From an uncultured Mogibacterium sp. (GTDB taxonomy: Bacteria; Bacillota_A; Clostridia; Peptostreptococcales; Anaerovoracaceae), in contig NZ_CALHTQ010000144.1 in NCBI RefSeq assembly GCF_938039775.1, positions 1 to 10,124 on the forward strand: a DNA stretch of 10,124 bases. Reading direction: 5' to 3'. Positions 1-6,639 of the stretch are shown piece after piece; positions within the stretch are counted from its first letter, which is position 1; the number at the start of each line of letters is the position of its first letter. Both the position numbers and the translations under genes were made by a program. The notes beneath the pieces were generated by a model, which was given only the letters and a program-made list of their open reading frames with translations, made no database searches and was not told the origin of the DNA.

Positions 1-181
1 AATGACAGAAGAGCTCCACATTCAGTTCATAATCCTTGAGACTAATCTTGGATACCAGAGAAAACCTCTCAAGGCAGACGGAGAGCCAGTGGCAACATTT
101 GCCATCCAGGAAGGCGAAAAGGTTGTTGCAGCATACGAGTATTGCAACATCCACGGCTTCTGGGTTAACGAGTTAAACTAA
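1..181 (+). CDS. Superoxide reductase (desulfoferrodoxin/neelaredoxin family), C-terminal part
   Basis: Open reading frame entering from the left edge (codons in frame from base 2) and ending at TAA 179-181; only the last 59 or so residues are present. Superoxide reductases reduce superoxide to hydrogen peroxide at a mononuclear non-haem iron centre in the cytoplasm of anaerobes, using electrons from rubredoxin. The visible part has the family's typical C-terminal layout: a beta-strand stretch beginning TEELHIQFIILET, a GYQRKPL turn, an ATFAIQEGEKVVAAYEY segment, and the iron-ligand motif CNIHGFW, in which Cys and His are the last two metal ligands. The ATG at base 2 lies inside the iron-binding domain, since the family is usually about 120 residues, so it is not taken as the start. 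Whether an N-terminal desulforedoxin domain exists cannot be seen. The family call is firm; the subclass is open. Confidence 0.88.
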   Translation, partial: MTEELHIQFIILETNLGYQRKPLKADGEPVATFAIQEGEKVVAAYEYCNIHGFWVNELN

Positions 182-290
182 TATTATATATTTTTTAGGG
201 GTATACCACCAAATAGTCTGCCTCAGGAGCTTTGTCCTGGTTGATACAGATTGATTAAAATAATTGGGTGCAAATTTCCTAGAAAAGCAT

Positions 291-316
291 AAGCGGAAGG
301 CAGACGCCTTCCGCTT
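291..316. terminator. Bidirectional intrinsic terminator between the superoxide reductase gene and hinT
   Basis: Perfect 11-bp inverted repeat (291-301 with 306-316) and a 4-nt loop. On the plus strand it is followed by ATTTAATT, and on the minus strand by ATGCTTTTCT. It lies between two convergent genes, 110 nt after the superoxide reductase stop and 50 nt after the hinT stop, so it most likely ends both transcripts. The U-tracts are imperfect on both sides, but the stem is strong. Confidence 0.82.
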
Positions 317-366
317 ATTTAATTCCTATACTTTAATTTGTTCTTCTATAAGTCTTTAGTATGTCT

Positions 367-708
367 CTAGCCTGGTGGCCAAGTCATCTTTCTACGTCCG
401 AGAATATGGATGTGTAGATGGCGAACAGTCTGCTGTCCGTCCTCTCCGGTGTTAATAACAGTCCTGAAACCATTATCCAAACCTTCCTGAGCTGCGATAT
501 CCTTAATCTTGAGCATCATGTGACCCATTAGGTCTCTATCCTCATCTACTAAATCATTAAGCGATGCAACGTGCTTCTTAGGAACCATCAGAACATGTAC
601 AGGTGCCTCTGGAGCAGCGTCACGGAAAACCGAAATTAGGTCATCCTCGTAAACCATGTCAGTAGGTATCTCACCTTTTGCAAGCTTGCAGAAGATGCAA
701 TCTTCCAT
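367..708 (-). CDS. hinT: HIT family protein, HinT-like purine nucleoside phosphoramidase
   Basis: A 113-residue protein matching the whole length of bacterial HinT. HinT enzymes are cytoplasmic homodimers that hydrolyse adenosine or guanosine phosphoramidates and acyl- or aminoacyl-adenylates. Visible hallmarks: N-terminal DCIFCKLAKGEIP with a Cys-x-x-Cys pair (C4, C7), VYEDD, the APVHVLMVPKKH strand-turn (H46), NTGEDGQQTV, the catalytic histidine triad HLHIH (H97, H99, H101), and the C-terminal LGRRKMTWPPG typical of HinT. The start is ATG at 708 behind a strong AAAGGAGGAG site that overlaps the end of the upstream mtaB gene (14-nt gap), so the two are translated from one message. The mtaB-HIT order is common in Clostridia, where rpsU often follows; here the operon ends at the 291-316 terminator instead. 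Family assignment is secure; substrate is inferred. Confidence 0.93.
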   Translation of the reverse strand: MEDCIFCKLAKGEIPTDMVYEDDLISVFRDAAPEAPVHVLMVPKKHVASLNDLVDEDRDLMGHMMLKIKDIAAQEGLDNGFRTVINTGEDGQQTVRHLHIHILGRRKMTWPPG

Positions 709-722
709 ATGACTCCTCCTTT

Positions 723-2075
723 CTAGACCACTTCAGCTAAGCAGCCTTCCTTATAGTTAGCGACGAGCCTGACCTCCGTGAACTCTCCTGAGGTCAACTT
801 TCGCTCCTTATCCTTAATATACACCTTTATATAGTTAGATGTATATCCTGTAGCATAATCTTCTTCAAAAGTCTCTACGAGCACTCTGTGTACCGCATCA
901 AAGTTTCGCTTCTGAAATTCTTGCGCAACGCGTTCTGCTCTGTCAATTAACTCATTCACACGAATCGTCTTGTCGGCAGGAGAAACAGTCTCCTTATATT
1001 TTGCTGCTACTGTACCTCTTCGCGGGGAGAATTTAAAAGCATGAACCCTACCAAATGAAGCTTTGTCAACTACATCAAGAGTGTCTGCAAAATCTTCCTC
1101 TGTCTCTCCAGGAAAGCCGACGATTATATCAGTAGTGATTCCATAAAGAGGATCTACACTGCGTATAGCCTCGATGATTGCCAAGTATTCATCCCTTGTA
1201 TATCTTCGCTTCATACCTTTTAAAATATCGTTGCTACCACTCTGTATCGATAGATGCAGGTGTCTACACAATCTCTTATATTTGATGATTCGCTCGACAT
1301 GTTCCTTGTCTACGACGTTGGGTTCCAGTGAACTCAATCTTACTCTGAAGTCCCCGTCTAGTTCATCGAGCCTCTTCAGCACAGCTTCAATTCCAGAAAG
1401 CTCTTCTTCGTCAGCATGCCGCTCAAACGTGAAGCCTTCCTCACTACCATAGAGAGCCGTATTGATGCCAGTGAGAACAATTTCCTTATATCCTCTATCA
1501 ACTAGTGCCTTTGCTTCCGCAATGATTTCTTCTATTCCTCTGCTTCTAACAGTGCCTCTCGCATATGGAATCTTGCAGTAAGAACAGAAACGGTTACAGC
1601 CCTCTTCAATCTTGATATAAGCCCTTTGCATCTGCGACTCGCTCGATATTACAATCCCTGTCTCCTCGTAGCCAACTAGCTCGCTAAAAGGTAAGACCCT
1701 GGTCGCCTTCTCAGAATCCTTACCGGCATCTTTAATCTCTATAGCCTTCATAACCTCATCGCAAATAGTCGACTTAAGATTATTTCCGATAACTATATCT
1801 ACATCAGGCATCGCTTCGAGTTCCTCGCTAGCAGTCTGGGCATAACACCCCGTGACAACCATCACAGAGTCTGGACTCAGCTTTTTCATTCGTCTTATAT
1901 ATTTTCTAGACTTGCTATCAGCAACGCTCGTTACTGTGCAAGTATTGATTACATAGGCATCTGCAGCATCATCTTCGCCAACAATTTCAGCGCCACGAGA
2001 CATGAACTCTTCCTTCATAGCTTCAGTCTCATATTGATTAACCTTGCAACCAAGTGTATGAAAAGCAACCTTCAT
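723..2075 (-). CDS. mtaB: tRNA (N6-threonylcarbamoyladenosine(37)-C2)-methylthiotransferase MtaB
   Basis: Full-length (450 aa) radical-SAM methylthiotransferase. MtaB converts t6A37 to ms2t6A37 in tRNAs reading ANN codons, using two [4Fe-4S] clusters. The N-terminal UPF0004 domain (about 1-130) opens with VAFHTLGCKVNQYE, typical of MtaB rather than MiaB or RimO, and carries the auxiliary-cluster cysteines C10, C46 (INTCTVT) and C77 (VTGCYAQ). The radical-SAM core (about 150-380) has the CNRFCSYC motif, C160, C164 and C167, then IPYARG, LSIQSGS and DIIVGFPGET. A TRAM-type RNA-binding tail follows (about 390-450). ATG at 2075 is preceded by AAAGGACGG. It lies 28 nt downstream of the surface-protein gene with no terminator between, and leads directly into hinT. 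The usual upstream neighbours in Bacillota (prmA, rsmE) are absent here. No key residue is missing. Confidence 0.95.
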   Translation of the reverse strand: MKVAFHTLGCKVNQYETEAMKEEFMSRGAEIVGEDDAADAYVINTCTVTSVADSKSRKYIRRMKKLSPDSVMVVTGCYAQTASEELEAMPDVDIVIGNNLKSTICDEVMKAIEIKDAGKDSEKATRVLPFSELVGYEETGIVISSESQMQRAYIKIEEGCNRFCSYCKIPYARGTVRSRGIEEIIAEAKALVDRGYKEIVLTGINTALYGSEEGFTFERHADEEELSGIEAVLKRLDELDGDFRVRLSSLEPNVVDKEHVERIIKYKRLCRHLHLSIQSGSNDILKGMKRRYTRDEYLAIIEAIRSVDPLYGITTDIIVGFPGETEEDFADTLDVVDKASFGRVHAFKFSPRRGTVAAKYKETVSPADKTIRVNELIDRAERVAQEFQKRNFDAVHRVLVETFEEDYATGYTSNYIKVYIKDKERKLTSGEFTEVRLVANYKEGCLAEVV

Positions 2076-2103
2076 ATCTGTTACCGTCCTTTACAATGAT
2101 GGG

Positions 2104-5100
2104 TTAAAGTCTAACACACCTCTTTATAGCGGTCAACGAGGCCAAAGCTAGGAATGAAGCTATAAACAAGCCTATATATACATATAAAAGTGATCCATCT
2201 CCAGTTCTAGGAACCGATGGCGGCGCAACTCTAATAGTTTGGTCACGATTATTTATATCATCGTGAGTTGCTATTAGCTTCCCCTTATCATCATAGACTT
2301 TTTCGTATGCGACGAGCTCTTTTCCAGCAATCTTGGATGTATTTAGTTTAAACTCTACTGATGTTGTTCCGTTTCCTTCACTCTTAAATGTAGCACTTCC
2401 TGCAACTGGCTTTCCGTCCTCCTCATATGGTTTCCCTGTTTTCTTGTCCATCAATACACCCTTTACTGTGTAGTTGCGTCCCGTAATTAAGTTTTTGTAC
2501 TTTACAGCATCAGTTAGCGAAACACTTTTCGCCTTCGATACTACTTTAGTTCCTCCCTTTCCTGTCATACTCGTTCCAATGCTAGGATAATAGATAGACT
2601 GTGCTGAATCATTAATATCAGTGTGAACTGCTATAGGTACGTTTTTGTATGTTAGGGTTTCAAATACGACTGTTATCTTATCTTGACGTAGAGCCGAGTC
2701 ATATCTGAATTCTAGTTCAATTTCTCCATCTGCTTTCTCAGCGACAAATTCCTTTTCAGCACTGATTTCTTTATCTTCTCTATCAAGTATAGGTTTGTTC
2801 TTCTCCTTGTCCATTAAAACGCCTGTAACCTTATACTTCTTACCGATGATAAGATTCTTGTACCTAACCTTATCGACAATTATCTCTTCTTTGTTCGGTG
2901 CCCCTATGTTAGTTCCTGATTCTACTGAGTGAGCCTGTGTTTTTATCTCTGGATGACGAAGCGTCTGATTTACATCGTTTATATCTCTGTGGCTTGCGAT
3001 TTCTTTACCTTTATGCTTTAGTGTCTCGAATACCACAGTGTCTTTCCCTGCTAGTTTAGTCGTATCAAAGCTGAATTCTAGCTCAATCTGTCCAGTTGCA
3101 ATGCTGTCAGCAATTGTAGCGTTCTGGGCAGTGACTGTAAACTCCTTCTCCGAGGTTACCTTGTTTCCTCCTTGTTCTATTGGCTTACCTGTACTCTTAT
3201 CCATTAGTACGCCTTCAAGCGTGTAGGTTTCACCTTCATACAGGTTAGAGAAACTAACTATGTCTTTGACCTTAGTCTTCTTTCCATACATAGCTAGAGA
3301 TTCCTCTGTCGAAATGTCCATTGCTTTCGTACCGATTTTAGGGACAGCAGGATTATTTACATGAGAAGATGGGAGTCCAGAGTTGAAATATACAGCAGTC
3401 CCAGATCCATCGCCATCAATTTTCTTTGTATATACAGTTTTATCCAATAGATATCCCGCTGGAGCTTTTGTCTCACGGATTGTTACGGTTCCACGTGGCA
3501 GCACAGAATCGCCCTGTTCAGTAACGAACAAAGGATCACTGCCTTTTACAAGGTTCTTATCCCTAAGTTCTGCGGTGTATTTACCTAACTCATCTTTCGT
3601 AGTTCTTAGTTTCCAAGTACGTACGGCCTTAGCATTTTCAACTGGTCCAATAGTATCATAATACTTGACTTCGAACTCCGCCCCGGTCATATCGCTAGGA
3701 TTCATGTAGCTATCTCCACTAGACTTCTTCTCTAGAAATATCTTGACTGGTGCAAATACTGGCGAGTCATATGACTGAACTGTGCTCGTAGTTTCCGCCT
3801 TGCTCTCGACCTTGTAAACAGTCTTATCAAGCTCATATCCAACAGGTGCTACAGTCTCCTTGACTGTGTATTCCCCTGGTTTAACTTCCAAAGTTCCAGT
3901 TCTCCCCTTATCATCTGTTGTTAGATTTCCGACTGCCTTGCCCGACTCATCATATACAGTATACACTGCACCCGCTAGAGAGTATGTTCCCTTACACTCT
4001 CCTGTAATCTTGATGTTATTGCCTATAGACTTAACTACTTCAATCTTTCCATATGGTTTTAAGCCCCATGCAAGCATCATCTGCGATCCATTCGTAGGAT
4101 AAGCCAGATACGAATGAAAATTTTCAGGAATCTTGCCTTTGAAGCTCTTTGCATCCTGCATCATTCGATTAATCAGAGCCCTTGAATTTACCCTCTCATA
4201 TGCTGGTCTTCCATTAACTCTTCTAGCCGCACATACAAGCGCAAAGTAATACTCCTGCGCGTTATAGTTGTTCTTCTGCCACTTGTCTGTACTTGCAAGA
4301 TATGCGAATTTTGCAAATAGCGAATCTGATGCCTGCTTAGCAAGTGTCACAGCTTGTCCGGCTTCCGCAGTTCTAAAGTTCTTACCATCTGCACATGCAG
4401 CATCGTGAATAAGCCCACCTATGTCAACCTTAAAAATGCTTGCATGATTACGGTTATTGTCTTTGTACTGCTTATGCCATGTCACAATTCCTCTGGTGTG
4501 TTCTGATGATGCATTTGTTGTCACTGCTCTCACTGATGGAGCACTTCGTGGCATAGCTGCACCAACACTCATAGTCATTCTTCTACTGACATTATCATAT
4601 GACGCCGATTCAGGTATGCGTTCTAAAGTATGGGTATTATGAACACTTCCCATTCTGCTTGCTTCATTTTCAAATTCACCTTCAATAACTATATTCGATT
4701 CAGCGTTACGTGAGTTACCAGCTGTAACATTCAAGGCATTAGCGTTTCTGTTTTCAGTTTCATCCGCCTTTGAAATCTTGAGATCGAAATTAGCATGACC
4801 GCCTGTTAACTTAATAGTGAAGCTTCCCTCACTAGCCTTATTCACAAAGCGAGTAGCAGAGTCGCCCTGCATATCTATTTCACCATATACACTTGCATTT
4901 TTACCGTCATCAAGAGCTGCGATTTCGAGCTTCATACCGTCATTCAATTTGTAGTTAATCTTATACTCGTCTCCTACCCTTGCACTGCGCGCGAACGCCT
5001 CTCCTCTAGATATGCTAATACTTTCTGCCACACCAGACTTTGCCACCGAAAGACTCGCTCCACTTCCAATAACTTTGAGCTGAAGTCGTGCAGCTGTGTT

Positions 5101-5229
5101 AGGTGGGATGATATTCACACTGCCATCAGGGGCTTTTCCTGAATTCAATGCAAACACCTGAGATGTTCCTAACAACATCACTATGCACATCATCGAGATG
5201 ATGCAATTATAAGTACGTTTAATATTCAT
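2104..5229 (-). CDS. VaFE-repeat, SpaA-domain surface protein with sortase anchor
   Basis: A 1041-residue secreted, wall-anchored protein. In order: a signal peptide (1-28; Lys/Arg start, hydrophobic core IISMMCIVMLL, likely cleavage after VFA); a domain of unknown fold (about 38-155); an Asn/Ser-rich linker (about 156-245); a domain with its Cys residues at C279 and C333 (about 246-392); two SpaA/prealbumin-like beta-sandwich domains (about 395-488 and 494-615) ending in KETVAPVGYELDKTVY and RETKAPAGYLLDKTVY; three VaFE repeats (about 630-999); sorting signal VPRTG (1006-1010), a hydrophobic segment and a basic tail (KRCVR). SpaA and VaFE domains in known proteins carry intramolecular Lys-Asn/Asp isopeptide bonds with a catalytic Glu; E735, E857 and E976 are candidates. 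ATG at 5229 follows GAGGTG. Role is inferred as a stalk-like adhesin or pilin-like protein; ligand unknown, and the needed sortase is outside the window. Confidence 0.9.
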   Translation of the reverse strand: MNIKRTYNCIISMMCIVMLLGTSQVFALNSGKAPDGSVNIIPPNTAARLQLKVIGSGASLSVAKSGVAESISISRGEAFARSARVGDEYKINYKLNDGMKLEIAALDDGKNASVYGEIDMQGDSATRFVNKASEGSFTIKLTGGHANFDLKISKADETENRNANALNVTAGNSRNAESNIVIEGEFENEASRMGSVHNTHTLERIPESASYDNVSRRMTMSVGAAMPRSAPSVRAVTTNASSEHTRGIVTWHKQYKDNNRNHASIFKVDIGGLIHDAACADGKNFRTAEAGQAVTLAKQASDSLFAKFAYLASTDKWQKNNYNAQEYYFALVCAARRVNGRPAYERVNSRALINRMMQDAKSFKGKIPENFHSYLAYPTNGSQMMLAWGLKPYGKIEVVKSIGNNIKITGECKGTYSLAGAVYTVYDESGKAVGNLTTDDKGRTGTLEVKPGEYTVKETVAPVGYELDKTVYKVESKAETTSTVQSYDSPVFAPVKIFLEKKSSGDSYMNPSDMTGAEFEVKYYDTIGPVENAKAVRTWKLRTTKDELGKYTAELRDKNLVKGSDPLFVTEQGDSVLPRGTVTIRETKAPAGYLLDKTVYTKKIDGDGSGTAVYFNSGLPSSHVNNPAVPKIGTKAMDISTEESLAMYGKKTKVKDIVSFSNLYEGETYTLEGVLMDKSTGKPIEQGGNKVTSEKEFTVTAQNATIADSIATGQIELEFSFDTTKLAGKDTVVFETLKHKGKEIASHRDINDVNQTLRHPEIKTQAHSVESGTNIGAPNKEEIIVDKVRYKNLIIGKKYKVTGVLMDKEKNKPILDREDKEISAEKEFVAEKADGEIELEFRYDSALRQDKITVVFETLTYKNVPIAVHTDINDSAQSIYYPSIGTSMTGKGGTKVVSKAKSVSLTDAVKYKNLITGRNYTVKGVLMDKKTGKPYEEDGKPVAGSATFKSEGNGTTSVEFKLNTSKIAGKELVAYEKVYDDKGKLIATHDDINNRDQTIRVAPPSVPRTGDGSLLYVYIGLFIASFLALASLTAIKRCVRL
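2233..2586 (-). repeat. VaFE repeat 3 of the surface protein, diverged
   Basis: About residues 882-999. It begins PSIGTSMTG and contains YKNLITGRNYTVKGVLMDKKTGKP and VEFKLNTSKIAGKE. The signature here is LVAYEKVYD (E976) instead of VVFET, then IATHDDINNRDQT. It is the wall-proximal copy, ending six residues before the sorting signal. Confidence 0.78.
2587..2955 (-). repeat. VaFE repeat 2 of the surface protein
   Basis: About residues 759-881. It begins HPEIKTQAHS and repeats the same order of blocks: YKNLIIGKKYKVTGVLMDK, IELEFRYDS, TVVFETL (E857), then IAVHTDINDSAQS. It keeps the VVFE sequence of copy 1 but has a different linker. Confidence 0.8.
2956..3342 (-). repeat. VaFE repeat 1 of the surface protein
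   Basis: About residues 630-758. It begins PKIGTKAMD, contains the SNLYEGETYTLEGVLMDKSTGKP block, then IELEFSFDT, TVVFETL (E735) and the end signature IASHRDINDVNQT. Boundaries are approximate, set by alignment by eye with the other two copies. Confidence 0.8.
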
Positions 5230-5250
5230 TAATCACCTCAAATTCCAGCT

Positions 5251-5517
5251 TTAATTGCCTTCATCTTCGGAGATTGGCATATCTTCAAATCTATCGCAGA
5301 GCAGTTTGGATAGTTCCCTTGCTTCATCCTCATGTAAAGTAATACCTCTGCTCATATGCTCGTGCTCGGCATCCCAGTCACGAATATCGAACTTTGGTGT
5401 TCTGTCATTCCATTGAATTAAATTGAGCTCCTTACTCCAATTGTTCTTGTAAGTAGCGAGGACCCCGATGCGATCCAAAATCTTGTAAGTTACACTTCTT
5501 TCATTGTTAGTTGCCAT
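5251..5517 (-). CDS. PC4/YdbC-family single-stranded DNA-binding protein
   Basis: An 88-residue protein resembling the bacterial YdbC branch of the PC4 (transcription coactivator p15) family, small homodimeric ssDNA-binding proteins with a beta-sheet and one long C-terminal helix. The family core is visible: WSKELNLIQWNDRTPKFDIRDW (27-48), where basic and aromatic residues face ssDNA in known structures, then EHEHMSRGITLHEDEARELSKLL, the start of the helix. The frame is open further upstream to a GTG at 5559, but the ATG at 5517 has GGAAGGAG seven nt before it, and the GTG-started extension (MRCTAPCINGRSFI) does not look like the family and would begin within a few nt of the inferred transcription start. 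The acidic tail PISEDEGN is an additional feature. It is the first gene of the operon, 21 nt before the surface-protein gene. Its cellular role is not established; a regulatory effect on the operon is only a possibility. Confidence 0.85.
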   Translation of the reverse strand: MATNNERSVTYKILDRIGVLATYKNNWSKELNLIQWNDRTPKFDIRDWDAEHEHMSRGITLHEDEARELSKLLCDRFEDMPISEDEGN

Positions 5518-5524
5518 TATAAAA

Positions 5525-5532
5525 CTCCTTCC
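5525..5532 (-). promoter_or_regulatory. Ribosome binding site deciding the PC4-like gene start
   Basis: GGAAGGAG on the minus strand, with 7 nt to the ATG at 5517. It selects this start over the in-frame GTG at 5559, which has no comparable site. Confidence 0.85.
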
Positions 5533-5542
5533 ATTTATACAC

Positions 5543-5555
5543 GGTGCGGTGCACC
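5543..5555 (-). other. Small leader hairpin ahead of the PC4-like gene
   Basis: GGTGC-ACC-GCACC on the minus strand, a 5-bp GC-rich stem with a 3-nt loop. It falls at about +8 to +20 of the transcript predicted from the promoter at 5570-5599 and ends about 10 nt before the ribosome binding site. It could protect the 5' end or modulate translation; there is no direct evidence for either. Confidence 0.4.
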
Positions 5556-5569
5556 TCACTTGTAGGTAA

Positions 5570-5599
5570 ATTATATGGTCGGCTTAGAGCAGACAACAA
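5570..5599 (-). promoter_or_regulatory. Putative sigma-A promoter of the PC4-surface protein-mtaB-hinT operon
   Basis: On the minus strand: -35 TTGTTG (5599-5594), an 18-nt spacer, and a perfect -10 TATAAT (5575-5570). The predicted start near 5563 gives a leader of about 46 nt to the ATG at 5517. The -10 is consensus and the -35 is moderate. Confidence 0.6.
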
Positions 5600-5733
5600 T
5601 GCAAGAAATGCACTATATGAAACATGATTATCCTTTTTATAAGATATTTTTTACCGCAAATCGTAGCGATTAAGAAATATAAGTTTTAACATGAATTTTA
5701 AACGCACACTAAAATTTAACACAAAAAATTAAA

Positions 5734-5760
5734 AAGGACCCCTGCACGGTTGAGGTCCTT
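5734..5760 (-). terminator. Intrinsic terminator, minus strand
   Basis: Seven-bp stem AAGGACC/GGTCCTT (5734-5740 with 5754-5760) with a 13-nt loop. On the minus strand it is followed by TTTTAATTTTTTG, a strong U-tract. It probably ends the transcript of the carbonic-anhydrase-like gene, whose stop is about 180 nt upstream in the direction of transcription. Confidence 0.68.
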
Positions 5761-5762
5761 AA

Positions 5763-5774
5763 CGCCCTTTGGCG
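5763..5774 (+). terminator. Short hairpin followed by T-run, possible plus-strand terminator
   Basis: CGCC-CTTT-GGCG followed by ATTTTTATATTT on the plus strand. The stem has only 4 bp. It abuts the 5734-5760 hairpin, which would precede it on a plus-strand RNA, and no plus-strand gene is visible upstream. It might end antisense transcription, or be part of a two-hairpin RNA read on the minus strand. Confidence 0.3.
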
Positions 5775-5873
5775 ATTTTTATATTTAACACACTTATTGT
5801 GATTAAATATTAGCATAAGTATGTCAAATAAAGTTCGTTGATGTAATGAAATGCACTTTTAATGTTCCGAATG

Positions 5874-5887
5874 ACACAAAAATGTGT
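5874..5887. promoter_or_regulatory. Dyad-symmetric site ACACA-N4-TGTGT
   Basis: Perfect 5-bp arms around AAAA, the form of a site for a dimeric DNA-binding protein. No regulator gene is adjacent and no matching named consensus is recognised. It lies just past the stop of the carbonic-anhydrase-like gene, about 280 nt upstream of the operon promoter. Confidence 0.3.
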
Positions 5888-5941
5888 TTTTCGGGATATT
5901 GACGCACTGTTTTATGTCATTTAGAGACAGTAATTTTAACA

Positions 5942-6475
5942 CTACATATCATCTCTATTGCTCAATTTCCTAATCTCCTCACGAGCAGTCTCAATATATG
6001 ATGCTGCTTCGCCCGCAATTCCTGCTCTTTCTTCTGGGCTCAGCTCCCTCACTACTTTTGCTGGACGGCCCATTATGAGAACCCCATCAGGAAACTCCTT
6101 GCCTTGAGTAATAAGAGAGCCTGATCCTACAATACATTCACAACCAATCTTGGCATCATCCATTATTATCGACCCCATGCCAATTAGTGTTGAATCGCCT
6201 ATCGTGCATCCATGAATGAGCGACATATGACCTATCGTCACATCGGATCCTATATAAGTCCCTCCATTTGTCGCAATATGTATAACGGATCCATCCTGAA
6301 TATTGGTCCTAGCACCGATGACAATTTCTTTGCCACTTGAGCGAATCACGGAATTGTACCAGATATTTACGTTTTCACCTAGCTTTATGTCCTCCGGACC
6401 GCTGATTTGAACCCCATCAGCGATAAATACGCTATCATCGTATATTCCAAGTTTTTTTATCTCTATATTATTCAT
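5942..6475 (-). CDS. Gamma-carbonic anhydrase-like hexapeptide-repeat protein (YrdA/PaaY type)
   Basis: A 177-residue left-handed beta-helix protein. Residues about 15-140 carry hexapeptide repeats such as IGARTN, IGSDVT, IGHMSL and IGDSTL, and a C-terminal helix (about 146-172) packs on the helix in family members. Three zinc/iron-ligand histidines of the gamma class are present: H66 (SVIHIA), H83 and H88 (GHMSLIHGC). NIQDG (58-62) and R45 of the trimer interface are kept, and NGRPAK-like MGRPAK closes the domain. The Asp of the usual RGD-type motif after the conserved Arg is Ser here (RSSG), and the Glu residues used for proton transfer in the archaeal Cam enzyme are not seen, so carbonic anhydrase activity is uncertain. 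ATG at 6475 follows AAAGGTGAC. It is monocistronic, with its own promoter candidate (6551-6578) and a probable terminator at 5734-5760. Confidence 0.85.
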   Translation of the reverse strand: MNNIEIKKLGIYDDSVFIADGVQISGPEDIKLGENVNIWYNSVIRSSGKEIVIGARTNIQDGSVIHIATNGGTYIGSDVTIGHMSLIHGCTIGDSTLIGMGSIIMDDAKIGCECIVGSGSLITQGKEFPDGVLIMGRPAKVVRELSPEERAGIAGEAASYIETAREEIRKLSNRDDM

Positions 6476-6550
6476 AATATTGTCACCTTTCTAATTCTAA
6501 GATTATCTACACTGAGAGGCTTCTAGCCTACTGCCTATTTAATCCCACTG

Positions 6551-6578
6551 AGTATAACGTGGTTTCGGCACAGTCCAA
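6551..6578 (-). promoter_or_regulatory. Putative promoter of the carbonic-anhydrase-like gene
   Basis: On the minus strand: -35 TTGGAC (6578-6573), a 16-nt spacer, and -10 TATACT (6556-6551; 5 of 6 consensus positions). The predicted start is near 6544, giving a leader of about 70 nt. Confidence 0.5.
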
Positions 6579-6639
6579 TGAGCCCATACATTATATCTCC
6601 TCGGGTTATTATTCGTATAAATTATTTCAATACTAAATA

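Larger units (their letters stand above)
5576..5941. other. Structured AT-rich intergenic region without a gene
   Basis: About 370 nt with no credible coding frame. It carries adjacent hairpins at 5734-5760 and 5763-5774; four copies of WTTTAACAY at 5684, 5714, 5783 and 5934; and a dyad ACACA-N4-TGTGT at 5874-5887. A TTGACA at 5827-5822 (minus strand) lies near TGCTAATAT but with a spacing too short for a normal promoter. The region may be the long 3' end of the carbonic-anhydrase-like transcript plus operator DNA for the downstream operon. I see no tRNA or recognised riboswitch. Confidence 0.5.

Noticed and set aside
182..240. T-run after the superoxide reductase stop and the CAGGA/TCCTG hairpin (224-239) as a terminator
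   Set aside because: The T-run has no GC-rich stem before it and the 5-bp hairpin has no U-tract after it; 291-316 is far better.
1174..1452. Plus-strand open frames opposite mtaB and the surface-protein gene (also near 3038, 3383, 3860 and 4457)
   Set aside because: They lie wholly antisense to well-identified genes, have low-complexity Ser/Leu-rich translations and no ribosome binding site.
5518..5559. N-terminal extension of the PC4-like protein from GTG 5559
   Set aside because: No ribosome binding site, an atypical sequence for the family, and it would start almost at the predicted 5' end of the mRNA.
5799..5827. Minus-strand promoter built on TTGACA at 5827-5822
   Set aside because: At 17-nt spacing the -10 would be AATCAC; the only good -10 nearby (TAATAT, 5812-5807) is 9 nt away. 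Kept only as a possible extended -10 in the findings.
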